A stretch of DNA of 64,000 nt, taken from positions 9,176,001-9,240,000 of the forward strand of contig NC_045132.1 of assembly GCF_007655135.1 (NCBI RefSeq), written 5' to 3'. Every line of letters begins with the position of its first letter. The stretch's first letter is position 1. The position numbers and the translations under genes are program-made. Shown in pieces: positions 12,358 to 25,742 of the stretch. The notes beneath the pieces were generated by a model. It was not told the origin of the DNA. It saw only the letters and a program-made list of their open reading frames with translations, and searched no databases. The DNA comes from Punica granatum. Its lineage: Eukaryota; Streptophyta; Magnoliopsida; Myrtales; Lythraceae.

Positions 12358-12399
12358 ATACTCCCCCTCAAGTTGGAGAATAAGGGTTTCAGATTCCCA

Positions 12400-13339
12400 A
12401 CTTACTGAGGAGAAAATGATACCGGTCAAGCCCAAGTGCTTAGTAAAAATATTAGCCAATTGCAAATGCGTGGACACATGAGACGTAAAAACAGCTCCAG
12501 AGCGCAAATGTTGCCTAATGAAATGACAATTTGATCTCAATATGCTTTGTGCATTTATGAAATACTAGACTGAGAAGCAATGTGAAGGGCCGCCGGGTTG
12601 TCGCAGAAGAGACACATGGGACCCATGCGAGACACACCAAGGGAAGTAAGAAGACTGTGAAGCCATAAAAGTTCACTAACTACAGCGGCCATAGCACGAT
12701 ACTCGGCCTCAACAGATGACTTGGAGACGGTCGTCTACGTCTTAGTCTTCCAAGAGATGGGACTACCCCCCAAGGTGACAAAATAACTTGTCAAAGAGTG
12801 ACGAGTCATGGGACAAGCAGCCCGGTCTGCATCGAAGTAAGCTATAAGGGATAGAGACGACGAGTTAAGGAAGATGCCTCGCCCTGGGGATTGCTTAATA
12901 TAGCAAAGAATACATAAAGCTGCCTCCAAATGACCCTAACGAGGGTCTTGCAAGAATTGGGACATAATGTGAATGGAGTAACAAAGCTCTGGTCTGGTAA
13001 TGGTGAGAAACAGCAGGCGACCAATGAGACGACGATACTGACAAAGATCAGGAAGACGTTCACCACTGTCCTATGAAAGTTGGTGTTGCTACTCCATAGG
13101 AAAATATATAGGTCGAGAACCCATAATTCTAGCTTCAAATAGAATAGTCAGACCATACTTGTGTTGATTCAGAAATAGACTAGAACCAATGCGAACAACT
13201 TCAATCCCCAAGAAATATGATAAAGGACCAAGATCCTTAATATGAAAGCACTGATTGAAATAAGTCTTGAATGCACACAAAGAGTAGAATCATTAGACAC
13301 AATAATCATGTCATCCACATAAACGAAAATCATGTTTGC
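12400..13339 (-). pseudogene. Copia RT 3' part and RNase H, decayed
   Basis: Minus-strand fragments read as copia reverse transcriptase and RNase H: FVYVDDMIIVSND (catalytic YVDD), IKDLGPLSYFLGIEV, a YFDADRAAC RNase H start, and near the end SNCHFIRQHL with LANIFTKHL. The pieces lie in different frames. At about 13335-13350 the frame passes directly from an integrase fragment (VERKH) into RT, so an internal deletion joined them. Confidence 0.75.
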
Positions 13340-14365
13340 GTTCGACACGCCCATTTTGTTGAAGGGCATCAACACGGGAAGTTTGATAAATAATACCATA
13401 CTCGGAAAATATTTTTGAATAGGAATTATGATCCATTATCGCTTTGAATTGTCTTAACACTTCGGTCGAATTGATTCCTAATCAACTTACAAAAGCTAAT
13501 TGGGAAATGTTGTGCTTTAGACTAGTCACGTAGGAGATAAGTCCAAATTCCTCAACTATAATCATTCACAATTGGTAGAAAACATTGAGCACCCAAAACC
13601 GAAGATACCTTGTAAGGCTACCATATATCGCAATGGATCAACTAAAAAAGGAATGCAACTTCTCGATCTGATGCGAAAAGTAGAACGTGACTATTTTGCC
13701 CGACAACAAACGTCACAAATAACATTATTATCTGAAGTGCCCAGAAAAATAGAATCATCTTTAAACTGAATGCGAAAAGATGGCTGTTCTAGACACTTAT
13801 GCCAAATGTCATCACTATTGGCCTTCATTACCGGCAATGCTCAAAATGAGACACTCGATGCAGAAGCCAGACCCCCAATGAAGTTCACCACCCACTCCAA
13901 TCATTATCCCCGAGGTGTGGTCCTATATCAAGTAAGTGTCAAAGATGTAGTAAACATTGCAATGAAGATCCTTGGATAATTGAGCCACAGAGAGAAGATT
14001 ACAAGTAAAATCTTGCACATAAAATACATCGTGGATGACAAGACTAATGCCAAATAGAACCTTGCCAATGAAAGTGGCTCTAGTTGTTCCATTCGGAACA
14101 TGGATCATCGGACCATTAGGAATAGAGACAACATCGAATAAATTATCCAAACTACCAATCATGTGTCTTGATGCCCCCAAGTCAATTATTCAATCAAGCT
14201 TTGAACTAATTGGCGCAAAATCTTTACCATGTAAACGGTCAATCTCACCATCAACTCAAGGAACCATAGACAAGAGCTGCTGGAGTTGGGCTTCATAGAT
14301 GAGCCAATTGACTCAAATTAGCAGGTTGGTCTGCATGGGCTTGAGCTGCAGCCACAGTACCTGGG
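13340..14365 (-). pseudogene. Second copy of copia gag-end, protease and integrase
   Basis: This stretch repeats, with divergence, sequence also present at about 23900-25200: the protease region GASRHMIGSLDNLFDVVS, then LPRH-like pre-integrase text, then integrase remnants. Its presence downstream of an RNase H segment (14366-14914) is out of normal copia order and marks a rearrangement between two related elements. Confidence 0.7.
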
Positions 14366-14914
14366 CCATGAAGGGTCGCCTAGTTGTCGCGGAAAGAGAC
14401 ACATGGGCCCCGTGTGAGGCACACTGAGGGAAGTAAGAATACTACGAAGCCATAAAAGTTCACTAACTACAACAGCCATATCACTATACTAGGCCTCAAC
14501 AGATGACTTGGAGATGGTTGTGTGCTTCTTAGTCTTTTAAGAGATAGGACTAACCCCCAAGGTGACAAAATAACTTGTCAAAGAGCGTTAAATCATGGAA
14601 CAAGCAGCCTAGTCCACATCACAGTAAGCTCTAAGGCAGAGGGACGACGAGTTAAGGAAGATGCCTTACCCTGGGGATTGCTTAATATAGCGAATAATAC
14701 GTAAGACTGCATCCTAATGATCCTACCAAGGGTCTTGCAAGAACTGGAACAGAATGTGAATGGCGTAACAAAGCTCTAGTCTGATATTGGTGAGATATAG
14801 CAGGCGACTAACGAGATGACGATACTGACCATGATCGGTAAGATGTTCACCACTGCCCTATGAAAGTTAGTGCTGCTGCTTCATAGGAAAATACGCAGGT
14901 TGGGAACCCAGCAT
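14366..14914 (-). pseudogene. Copia RT/RNase H fragment next to the young insertion
   Basis: Similar in sequence to 12555-13100 (both include the block AAGCCATAAAAGTTCACTAACTAC in nearly identical form on the plus strand; only part is quoted here for length). It encodes the end of RT and RNase H in broken frames. It continues the RT fragment found on the far side of the young copia element, at 22958-23230. The switch to gag/protease text near 14365 is a recombination joint. Confidence 0.65.
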
Positions 14915-14919
14915 ACTAG
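14915..14919. repeat. Target-site duplication, left (ACTAG)
   Basis: ACTAG immediately precedes the TG of the left LTR and recurs at 22958-22962, directly after the CA of the right LTR. Confidence 0.93.
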
Positions 14920-16602
14920 TGCTAGTTCCACGGGACCAACGGAAGCGAAAAAGGAACAGAAATTCAAAATTTCCTACCCGTGAAACTAATTCCAAGACCT
15001 ACTAGAAGAATAAGAGTAAATAAAAGCGTACCTGGAATTTTAAAACTGTCGACCAAGCGTCCCACGCGTGACGCCTCTACCGGTATCCACACCGACTTTG
15101 TCGACGAGTCTTCGAGATCGGCGGTGCTAGCGACCAACACTCGAAAGAAATACTGATGCGACACCCGAAATTATTGAACTTAATTGATCCTAATGAGTTG
15201 AACAATTCAACTCAATAATCCCATTTATATACATACATGTATATCATATATATACGTGCATATCATCTTATCCTTTTGCATCTCAATACACAGCCATATA
15301 TATAATGGCTTGGAGGGGAGAATTTCAACTCCTTGACCGATGTGGGACAAATCAATTAAATGTCCCAAATAGCATCTTATATACATACACACATATAGCC
15401 ATATACATGTGCATATATATATATATATATATATTTTGCATGCGTGCACAGACACATACAAGCATATATATATTTATGTATATTATTATTATTATTATTA
15501 TTTGGCTATTGAAGTTAATAAATCGAGTCTAATTAGTCGACATATTTAATCTCATTAAATATCCGATTAATCGGTCGCACCTTAAATCATCTAATCTCTA
15601 TTAGACGATTTTATTTGTTTCAAAATATCTCGTCAATTTAGTCGTAGTGTGTGACCCTGTAGGTTCCCAATTACGTTGATAGTAATATCAAAATCTCTAT
15701 TTTAATATTACAAACAGTGAGCGGCATCTAGCAATGCATCACTGTTACTCAAGTAATCGGAAAGTCAATTTCTCGACGAACCTCGTGACCTACATTACCG
15801 TGTAATATAATCCATTGTCCTCTATATCTCTATTGAGCCCAAGGCATGGTCGATGACATCCTTGTATGGCTCAATATCTCTCTTTCTTGGTTTACTGGGT
15901 AAGTCTATCAGAACAAATGAGCTCGATATCGCTATATCGACTCATTTGGGTATGCATACACTTTTAGACTTAACCACCAAGTGGCCGTGAGATATCGCTC
16001 CCGTTTCGTAGGAGGGACAAATCCTATCTTGGTTACTCACATTCCTCTCCATGCTCTGTGATATACCCAATAACTGTCTTTATAACCAGCCTGTTACGAT
16101 AGCGTTTGAAAGTATCAAAGTATATGACATTACATGTAGGAATCAATGGTGACCTCAAGTCAAAGGACCATTACACTATAGTCACTTTGAGATATGCTAA
16201 TGACAATCACGTAACAAACCATGTAGCAATCTCATGGCGGGTCAGTCCAATATACATTACTCTTAATGTATACATGTGGTGTGATTTGATATCTCTATAT
16301 CCATGACCTGTGAGACTTGGTCATCAATCAACACCCACACTAGTCTAACCGTATTATCGTTGTCCTAATTAACGATAATACTTTGACTATGGACATTTGG
16401 AATAATGTTCGGTAATTATAGGATCTCACAATCAAGTCACACTTGATGCCTATTGAATATACTATTCCAAGGACATTATTATGTAAAATCATATTTAGCG
16501 CAATCTACACAATAACAGAAATGCTTTTTTTTATAATGAAATAGATATCATATTACATAACTGATTATAGATTGCCTCTAGGGCATACACCAATTCCCAA
16601 CA
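14920..16602 (-). repeat. 3' LTR of the young copia element
   Basis: Starts TGCTAGTTCCACGGG and ends TTCCCAACA on the plus strand. It matches 21272-22957 almost throughout. It includes TA and ATT microsatellites near 15411-15434 and 15481-15502, where most of the length differences fall. Short open frames inside the LTR are not genes. Confidence 0.95.
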
Positions 16603-16615
16603 ATCTCCCACTTGC
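16603..16615 (-). other. Polypurine tract of the young copia element
   Basis: On the coding strand, AAGTGGGAGATT lies directly before the LTR start. This is a typical copia polypurine tract, the primer for plus-strand synthesis. Confidence 0.8.
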
Positions 16616-16616
16616 A

Positions 16617-19600
16617 CTAGAGCCAATCTGGCATCTGTCTAATGCCAATAGATCTAGTGTGAGCCTCGTGCTTGCGCTGCACAAGAGGCTTTGTAAGTGG
16701 ATCTGCGAGATTCTCATCTGTTGGTATTCTGCATATCTTCACATCTCCTCTGTCGATGATCTCGCGAATGAGATGGAAGCGCCTAAGTATATGTTTGGAT
16801 CGCTGGTGAGACCTGGGTTCCTTAGCTTGCGCAATGGCTCCATTGTTGTCACAATAGAGATCCACTGGGTCTGCGATGCTAGGAACCACAACAAGTTCTG
16901 TCACGAACTTCTTGATCCAAACGGCCTCTTTTGCAGCGTTAGAGGTAGCAATATACTCGGCCTCTGTGGTAGAATCGGCTACTGTCTCCTGTTTGGAACT
17001 CTTCCAACTCACAGCACCTCCATTCAGGCAAAACACATACCCTGACCGCGATCTACTGTCGTCCTTATCGGTCTGGAAGCTAGCATCGGTGTAACCTCTT
17101 ACAACGAGCTCTTCTTCGCCTCCATATACCAAAAACATCTCCTTAGTCCTTCGTAAGTACTTAAGGATGTTCTTTACTGCAATCCAGTGTCTTTCACTTG
17201 GATCTGATTGGTATCGACTCGTCATACTCAAAGCATACGAGACATCTGATCGAGTGCATAACATAGCATACATGATGGATCCAATAGCTGACGCATATGG
17301 AATCCTATTCATGCGGTCCCTCTCCTCTCGAGTAGAAGGACTCTGAGCCTTCGAAAGGCTTATGCCATGTAACATAGGCAGCGACCCTTTCTTAGAATCA
17401 TGCATGCTAAAACGCCGAAGCACTTTATCTATGTATGCACTCTGACTTAGGCCAAGCAGTCTCCTGGATCTATCTCTATAGATCTTGATACCTAGCACAT
17501 AGGTAGCTTCGCCTAAGTCCTTCATAGAGAAACACCTTCCCAACCAAGTCTTCACAGACTGTAAGGAAGGAATGTCATTTCCGATCAGAAGTATGTCGTC
17601 TACATACAACACCAGGAAGATCACTACGCTCCCACTAACCTTCTTGTAAACACAGGGTTCATCTTCATTCTTAATGAAACCAAACTCTTTGATTGCATCA
17701 TCAAAACGAAGATTCCAGCTCCTAGAAGCTTGCTTCAGCCCATAAATAGACCGTTGTAGCTTACAAACCTTTTCGGCACTATGTGGATCGACAAAACCCT
17801 CGGTTGCGTCATATACACATCCTCGAGGAGATTCCCGTTCAGGAAAGCAGTTTTGACATCCATTTGCCAGATCTCATAATCATAATAAGCTGCAATTGCA
17901 AGCAAGATCCTTATGGATTTAAGCATAGCCACCGGGGAAAAAGTTTCGTCATAGTCAACACCATGAACTTGTCTGAAACCTTTTGCCACAAGTCGGCCCT
18001 TAAAGGTAATCACATTACCGTCCATGTCAGTCTTCTTCTTGAAGACCCACTTACACCCAATGGGTTTTGCCCCTTCAGGTGGATCAACCAAAGTCCATAC
18101 TTGGTTAGTGTACATGGACTCCATCTCAGATCTCATGGCCATCAGCCATTTCTCAGAGTCAGGGCCTATTACGGCTTCCGCATAGGTTGTAGGCTCATCA
18201 TCATCTATGAGCAATACGTCATTGTTTTGAGTCACGAGAAATCCATATCTCTCGGGCTCATGACGTATCCTACTAGACCTGCGAGACTTCTGTGTCACAT
18301 GTGCAGAAGATTGTGCCACAACATCTTGTGGTACTTGCTCTGTAACCTCACCCGTCGATTGGTCAATGTCATTTTGTGGTAGAACTTCCCCAAGTTCTAA
18401 TTTTCTCCCACTAGTTCCTTTGGAGAGAAACTCTTTCTCAAGGAATACCGCAGTTCGAGCGACAAATACTTTGCCCTCGATGGGATTATAGAAATAGTAT
18501 CCTCGAGTTTCCTTAGGATACCCCACAAAGTAACATTTGTCCGATTTAGGGCCAAGCTTATCCGAAGACAATCTCTTCACATAAGCTTCGCAACCCCATA
18601 TTTTTAGAAAAGACATCTTGGGACGCTCCCATACCACATCTCATATGGTGTCCTTTCAACTGATTTCGACGGAGCATTGTTTAATATGAGAGCAGCTGTC
18701 TGTAGAGCATATCCCCAGAAGGAGACAGGTAAGTTTGCATGACTCATCAAAGATCGAACCATATCTAATAAAGTTCGATTCCTCCTCTCAGCTACACCAT
18801 TCCACTGTGGTGTTCCAGGTGGAGTCAGTTGAGATAAAATCCCACATGTTTAAGATAGTCAGCAAACTCATAGCTCAAATATTCACCTCCTCGATCTGAT
18901 CGAAGAACTTTAATGCTCTTACCCAACTGATTCTCCACTTCATTCTTAAATTCTTTGAACTTTTCAAAGGATTCAGATTTGTGTTTCATCAAATACACAT
19001 ATCCAAATCTACTGAAATCATCAGTAAATGTAATGAAGTAGAGATACCCACCTCTAGCAAGCTTGTTCACTGGTCCACATACATCAGTATGTATGAGAGC
19101 CAGATGATCACTAGCTCGCTCACCTTTTCCGGTAAAAGGGGCCTTAGTCATTTTCCCCATTAAGCAAGGTTCGCATGTCTCGATCGATTCTAAATCAAAC
19201 GAGTCCAGTAATCCATCCTTATGGAGTCTAGAGATGCGATTCTCGCTAATATGGCCTAAACGACAATGCCAGAGGTAAGTCGGGTTCGAATCATTAGATT
19301 TGAGCCGTTTGGTTTCCACATTATAAATAGGCGTATCTAGATCAAGAACATTCGGACCATTACTTAAATGTGCACTGCCATAATATATATCATTCATGTA
19401 CATAGAACAACACTTGTTCTTGATAGTGAAACAAAATCCCTTCTTGTCCAAACAAGAAACAGATATTATGTTTCTACTAATAGCAGGTACATAATAACAG
19501 TCGTTAAGATCTAATACAAGCCCAGTAGGCAATACTAGGTGATAAGTCCCTACAGTTAATGTAGCAACTCTTGCTCCATTTCCAACTCGTAGGTCCACTT

Positions 19601-20567
19601 CGCCCTTTGCCAACGATCTACTGTCCTTTAGGTCCTGCATATTTCCACAAATATGAGCACCACACCCGGTATCTAATACCCAAGATGTAGAAGTAGTAGA
19701 TACATTAATCTCTATAACATGGATACCTGAAGTGGAAGTCTCACTTCCCTTCTTCTTCTTCAACTCTTCCAGGTATATCTTACAATTCCGCTTCCAATGT
19801 CCAGTGTTGCCACAATGGAAGCAGTAATCATTCTTCGCCACCTTGGCTTTAGGCTTCAACGCACCCAAGTCATACTTGGATGCACCTTTAGCCCTCTGGC
19901 CTTTACTCTTGCCCTTGCCCTTTCTTTTGGTCCCCTGGACCATTAGAACAGACGTCCCCTCGCTGATATCATGCTCAGCTGTTCTCAACATGTTAAGCAG
20001 TTCAGGCAATGGTTTATTGTAGTCATTCATATTATAGCTCGTGATGAACTGACTATAACTGTTGGGCAGCGACTGTAGGACTAAATCTGTGGCCAACTCT
20101 TGACCCGGAGGAAATCCCAGTCGTCCTAGAGTCTCGATGTACCCAATCATCTTGAGTACATGAAGACCCACCGGGCTACCCTCAGTCAACCTTGCCTGAA
20201 AAAGTGCTTTAGAGATCTCGAATCTCTCATGTCGGGCCTGCTCTTGATAGAGCTGCCTGAGATGCACGATCATATCGTACGCCTTCATGTTCTCGTGTTG
20301 CTTCTGAAGCTCCGAGTCCATGGTGACTAACATGAGATATCCGACGTTTACGGCATCATCATGATGCTTACTATAAGCATCTTTCTCAGCTTGGGGGGCA
20401 TCGTCAGGTGGTGGCGCAAGAAGAGGTTGCTCTAAGACATATAGTTTCTTTTCTTGGGTGAGAACAATTCTCAAGTTTCGATACCAACCAAGGAAATTAT
20501 TCCCTGACAGTTTTTCCTTATCAAGGACAGATCGCAAACAGAAAGTACTAGAGGTGCTCCCTGCCAT
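16617..20567 (-). pseudogene. Copia gag-pol polyprotein with three single-base frameshifts
   Basis: The ATG at 20567 (MAGSTSS) opens a frame with copia domains in order: gag; zinc knuckle CFHCGNTGHWKRNC; aspartic protease VLDTGCGAHICG; pre-integrase WHCRLGHISENRI with a CEPCLMGK turn; integrase core HTDVCGPV and LRSDRGGEYLS; RT with QMDVKTAFLNG and the catalytic FLVLYVDDILLIGND; RNase H YTDASFQTDKDDSRSRSGY and STTEAEYIA; stop at 16617. Comparing frames on both sides, one base appears to be missing near 18838 (integrase), 18625 (integrase C-terminus) and 17800 (RT). Otherwise the text is well preserved. All three changes are single-base losses in or beside short homopolymers. The copy as read cannot make a full polyprotein. 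Confidence 0.92.
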
Positions 20568-20579
20568 GGTAACTACCAC

Positions 20580-21256
20580 AAAAAAATATGCAAAATAAGT
20601 ATTATGACACTACAATATTTAATGAGGACTTTATTAAATATTGCTCCCACTATTTATATCAAATCAATGACCCTGAACATTGATTGAGAGAATATCATTC
20701 TCATAGTAATTCAAGATCCATATCTCACCAAGCTCTGAGTCAGCGAGGGCTGATTCACCCAAAACTGGCTATTTAGGTAGGGAACTCACTTTCCCAATTG
20801 CATCACATGCAACTCTTGATTAGTTGGGTGAATAACTCCTTATTCAAATCTATCTTGTAGATCGATGCCCAATTACATGCCTCTGAACTCCTAATCCTAT
20901 TAGGCTTGCTCAGTTAAGTCCGACCCATTGGTAAACACCACGTCTTACTAGGATAGATGAGGGCATCCTGCGAAGGCAAGGTCTACACACTCATCGATCT
21001 TGGTCTTGACGAGCGTTACACGGTGGAAGAATATGGACTTAATATTTTGAGGGATTTTATTAACATTTAATCGATCTCACCATACACTATTATGTAACCA
21101 TTACATAATAGTCCACACGTATAACTATTATACTAACACAACTAGGACCTAGTCCATGTCTAACAGTCATGCACCGCAAATATCAAACATAATCATACCA
21201 GTACCAAGCATAAAATCATATTTTATGCTATTATCTACTCAGATTCTAACTAGCTA
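20580..21256 (-). other. Untranslated leader of the young copia element
   Basis: This is the stretch between the PBS and the gag start codon. No coding content was seen. It belongs to the element transcript. Confidence 0.7.
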
Positions 21257-21269
21257 GGCTCTGATACCA
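21257..21269 (-). other. Primer-binding site of the young copia element
   Basis: The coding strand reads TGGTATCAGAGCC, complementary to the 3' end of plant initiator methionine tRNA, two bases from the 5' LTR. Confidence 0.93.
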
Positions 21270-21271
21270 AT

Positions 21272-21758
21272 TGCTAGTTCCACGGGGCCAACGGAAGCGA
21301 AAAAGGAACAGAAATTCAAAATTTCCTACCCGTGAACTAATTCCAAAACCTACTAGAAGAATAAGAGTAAATAAAAGCGTACCTGGAATTTTAAAACTGT
21401 CGACCAAGCGTCCCACGCGTGACGCCTCTACCGGTATCCACACCGACTTTGTCGACGAGTCTTCGAGATCGGCGGTACTAGCGACCAACACTCGAAAGAA
21501 ATACTGATGCGACACCCGAAATTATTGAACTTAATTGATCCTAATGAGTTGAACAATTCAACTCAATAATCCCATTTATATACATACATGTATATCATAT
21601 ATATACGTGCATATCATCTTATCCTTTTGCATCTCAATACACAACCATATATATAATGGCTTGGAGGGGAGAATTTCAACTCCCTGACCGATGTGGGACA
21701 AATCAATTAAATGTCCCAAATAGCATCTTATATACATACACACATATAGCCATATACA

Positions 21759-21789
<31 letters not shown>

Positions 21790-22957
21790 TTGCATGCGTG
21801 CACAGACACATACAAGCATATATATATTTATGTATATTATTATTATTATTATTATTTGGCTATTGAAGTTAATAAATCGAGTCTAATTAGTCGACATATT
21901 TAATCTCATTAAATATCCGATTAATCGGTCGCACCTTAAATCATCTAATCTCTATTAGACGATTTTATTTGTTTCAAAATATCTCGTCAATTTAGTCGTA
22001 GTGTGTGACCCTGTAGGTTCCCAATTACGTTGATAGTAATATCAAAATCTCTATTTTAATATTACAAACAGTGAGCGGCATCTAGCAATGCATCACTGTT
22101 ACTCAAGTAATCGGAAAGTCAATTTCTCGACGAACCTCGTGACCTACATTACCGTGTAATATAATCCATTGTCCTCTATATCTCTATTGAGCCCAAGGCA
22201 TGGTCGATGACATCCTTGTATGGCTCAATATCTCTCTTTCTTGGTTTACTGGGTAAGTCTATCAGAACAAATGAGCTCGATATCGCTATATCGACTCATT
22301 TGGGTATGCATACACTTTTAGACTTAACCACCAAGTGGCCGTGAGATATCGCTCCCGTTTCGTAGGAGGGACAAATCCTATCTTGGTTACTCACATTCCT
22401 CTCCATGCTCTGTGATATACCCAATAACTGTCTTTATAACCAGCCTGTTACGGTAGCGTTTGACAGTATCAAAGTCTATGACATTACATGTAGGAATCAA
22501 TGGTGACCTCAAGTCAAAGGACCATTACACTATAGTCACTTTGAGATATGCTAATGACAATCACGTAACAAACCATGTAGCAATCTCATGGCGGGTCAGT
22601 CCAATATACATTACTCTTAATGTATACATGTGGTGTGATTTGATATCTCTATATCCATGACCTGTGAGACTTGGTCATCAATCAACACCCACACTAGTCT
22701 AACCGTATTATCGTTGTCCTAATTAACGATAATACTTTGACTATGGACATTTAGGAATAATGTTCGGTAATTATAGGATCTCACAATCAAGTCACACTTG
22801 ATGCCTATTGAATATACTATTCCAAGGACATTATTGTGTAAAATCATATTTAGCGCAATCTACACAATGACAGAAATGCCTCGTTTTATAATGAAATAGA
22901 TATCATATTACATAACTGATTATAGATTGCCTCTAGGGCATACACCAATTCCCAACA
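21272..22957 (-). repeat. 5' LTR of the young copia element
   Basis: A 1686-bp partner of 14920-16602, with the same TGCTAGTTCC start and CCCAACA end. In the element's own direction it is the upstream LTR and should hold the promoter. Confidence 0.95.
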
Positions 22958-22962
22958 ACTAG
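22958..22962. repeat. Target-site duplication, right (ACTAG)
   Basis: ACTAG follows the right LTR and matches 14915-14919. Confidence 0.93.
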
Positions 22963-23750
22963 CTTCATCTAAGTCCCGGTGGAGGAATGCATTATTGACA
23001 TCAAGCTAATGCATGTCCCATCCTCGAGCAACAGCTGCGGTAAAAAGATAGCACACCGTGACAAGCTTGGAGACTGGAGCAAAAGTCGCGTGAAAATCGA
23101 CAATAGTAATCTAAGTAAAACATTTTGCCACAAGTCGAGCCTTGTAGCGCTCAACAATACCATCTACGTAACTTTTAACCTTGAAGACCCACTTGCAAGC
23201 AGTGGGTCATTTCCCTGGAGGCAATGATTCAACGGTTCAATGGTCTAAGTTCCATTATCCTCGAGGGCCCGAATTTCTTCTGCCATATCAAGACACCATC
23301 GATGATCCTTGTTAACTTGAGAGTCAGTTTTGGGTTCTGAATTCGAATATAGAACTACAAGAAAAGACAATTGAGTGGAATATAAATCGAAATATGTGAG
23401 ATAGTATTTTATGGGATGAACTGTACCTAAAGAGCTCGAAGGGTAGGTGAGATGAGAGCCGGGGGGGAAGGGGGTGTTGGAGCAATGAGCAGTGTGAGAG
23501 ACGTCGAAGTCATTGAGCCATCCAGGTGGTCTACTACTTCAAGGAGCCTTGGTCTTAGCAATGCATTCAACAACATTGTCAGAAGATGAAGACAGCAAAG
23601 CTGGAGATGAAGCAGGCGATTCGAGTGCAGAATCGGGTGTAGGATCAGACACAACAATTGTAGGTGAAATTGGGTCAGAGACAGACTCGGGTGGCATATC
23701 CATGCCGAACACATGAGCCAAATTAGAGCTAGAAACGAACGAGCCCACTG
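22958..23750 (-). pseudogene. Old copia integrase-RT linker and RT start
   Basis: The minus strand near 23200-22960 encodes a decayed copia RT start, with words such as KWVFKVK, RYKARLVAK and DVNNAFLH, interrupted by stops and cut at the insertion site of the young element. The part up to 23750 is the Ser/Pro-rich linker that usually sits between integrase and RT. Confidence 0.7.
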
Positions 23751-23899
23751 GGCTTAGCTCCGCGGTGCAAAATAGAGCGAGAGAATCAGGTCCAGAGGTG
23801 ACGTGAGTTGTGCCCAGTTGAAAATGCTCCCCCTAAAGACTAATACCAGAGGTGTCTGAGAGTGGAAAATCACCAAAATTCAAGTCCGAGGGTTGAAGC

Positions 23900-25133
23900 T
23901 CCTGAAACAACAAGATGTCTTCACAGAAGCGGACATCTCGAGAAACAAAAATTTTTCAAGTTTCAATGTTGTTGACACGCCAACCCTTTTTCCCAAAAGG
24001 ATATCCAAGAAAAACACAATTCCTCGATCGTTACCCAAATTTATCCGTATGCGCGGTTGATTATGTGCATAGCAAAGGCATCCGAAGACTGGAAGATACT
24101 AATAGTCTGGTTTCTTCCAATAAAGTAATTCCAATGGTGTTTTAATTGATAATACACTCGAAGGGGTGTGATTGATTAAATGTGTTGCATTTAAAATACC
24201 GCGATGTTTGCGTTCGACACGCCCATTCTCGGAAAATATTCTTGAATAGCCCGACTCATGAATTATGATCCATTATCGCTTCGAACTGTTTTATTACTCT
24301 AGTCGAATTGATTCCTAATCAACTTGTAAAAGCTAATCAGAAAATGTTGTGCATTAGACTTGTTGCACAAGAGATAAGTCCAAACTCTTCAGTTATCATC
24401 CACAATCAATAGAAAAATTGAACACTTGAAACCAAAGAGACCTTGTAAGGCCTCCATAAATCGCAATGGATCAACTGAAAAGCGAATGTAACTTTATTCG
24501 AACTGATGTGAAAAGTAGAACGTGACTGTTATGCCTGACAACAAACGTCACAAATGACATTATTATATGAAGTACCTAGAAAAACGAAATCATCTTTACA
24601 CTGAATATGAAAAGATAGATGTCACAAACGCTTGTGCTAAATGTCATCGCCATGGGCCTTCATTGCCTCATGATGTAGACACTCGATGCATAAGCCAGAT
24701 CCTTCATGAAGTTCACCTACTCCAATCATTCTCCCCGAAATGTGGTATTGTATCAAGTAAGTATCAGAGATGTAGTGAACATTGCAATGAAGATCCTTGG
24801 ATAATTGAGCCATAGAGAGAAAATTGTAGGTAAAATCTGGCACATAAAGAACATCACAGATGACAAGACTATCGTCAAATAGAACCTTGCCAATGAAGTG
24901 GCTCTAGTTGTTCCATTTGGAACATAGATCATCGGACCATTAGAAATAGAGACGACATCAAATAGATTATCCAAACTACAAGTCATGTGTCGTGATGCCC
25001 CCAAGTCAATTATCCAATCAATGTTTGAACTAATTGGGCTCAAAATCCTTACCATGTAAATGGTCAATCTCACTATCAACTCGAGGAACCACAGACAAGA
25101 GCTGCTGGAGTTGGGCTTCACAGAGATGAGCAA
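23900..25133 (-). pseudogene. Old copia protease and integrase, decayed
   Basis: The minus strand carries a protease segment WIIDLGASRHMTCSLDN (active-site motif DLGAS instead of the usual DSGA), a pre-integrase segment, and from about 24600 down an integrase with many stops. A related segment occurs at 13340-14300. Confidence 0.75.
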
Positions 25134-25427
25134 ATTGACTCAAATCAGCAGGTTGGTTCACACGAGCTTGAGTTGTAGCCACAATACCCGGGCCACAAAA
25201 ACATTGCTGATTGGGCTCGTTGTTGGGCTACTACTGCCCATGTTGTGGGCTTGCAGGCTGCGGCTGGGATGAACTACCAAGGAAGAATGATGTTGGATAG
25301 GGCAGGAATTGATTTGGGCTTAGAGCAAAATGAGTTGGGCCACCATATTGCTAGTAGGTTCGACAGAGTACTGACTCGAGCCTCTGCTTGCTCCTCCTGA
25401 TCGTGGTTGGCCAGAAAAACCGCTCTT

Positions 25428-25709
25428 CTAGCCTAGTTGGTTCGACTGATATGAGGAGGGGAAGCCGTGCAATTGATAGCACGTGGCCATGTAATGACCA
25501 TTTCTTCCACAAAAATCACAGTAAGGATATCCCTGAGGTTTGGAGTCATTCTTGTTGGGATTGAAGTTCAAGCTTCCACCAAGATCATGGTGAGATTTTG
25601 CCACAAAGCCAAAAACATCTATTTTTGTTTCTCTCCCTTGAAGGACGAGGTGCGTCTCATCATGCGCAACCATCACATGAGCTTTATTGACATTAAGCAA
25701 AGGCTCCAT
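25428..25709 (-). pseudogene. Old copia nucleocapsid zinc knuckle
   Basis: A 93-residue frame ends with the CX2CX4HX4C knuckle CDFCGRNGHYMATC, followed by YQLHGFPSSY. This is typical of the C-terminal end of copia gag. Confidence 0.8.
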
Positions 25710-25742
25710 ACTGAGGATTGTTGAACGGATACCAGCAAACTC

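Larger units (their letters stand above)
14920..22957 (-). mobile_element. Young full-length Ty1/copia retrotransposon
   Basis: A complete 8.04-kb element: LTRs of 1683 and 1686 bp, TG...CA ends, a perfect 5-bp target duplication, a PBS matching initiator methionine tRNA, a purine tract, and one gag-pol region on the minus strand. I count roughly 15 differences between the LTRs by eye, under 1%, so insertion was recent: below about 1 million years at commonly used plant rates. It inserted into the RT region of an older copia element. Confidence 0.95.

Noticed and set aside
17783..18382. 199-residue plus-strand open frame
   Set aside because: Antisense to the copia RT/integrase region; no domain.
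21246..21515. Open frame in the copia LTR (MSHQYFFRVLVAS), also at 14964-15164
   Set aside because: It lies in both LTR copies, has no domain, and differs between copies by a frameshift.
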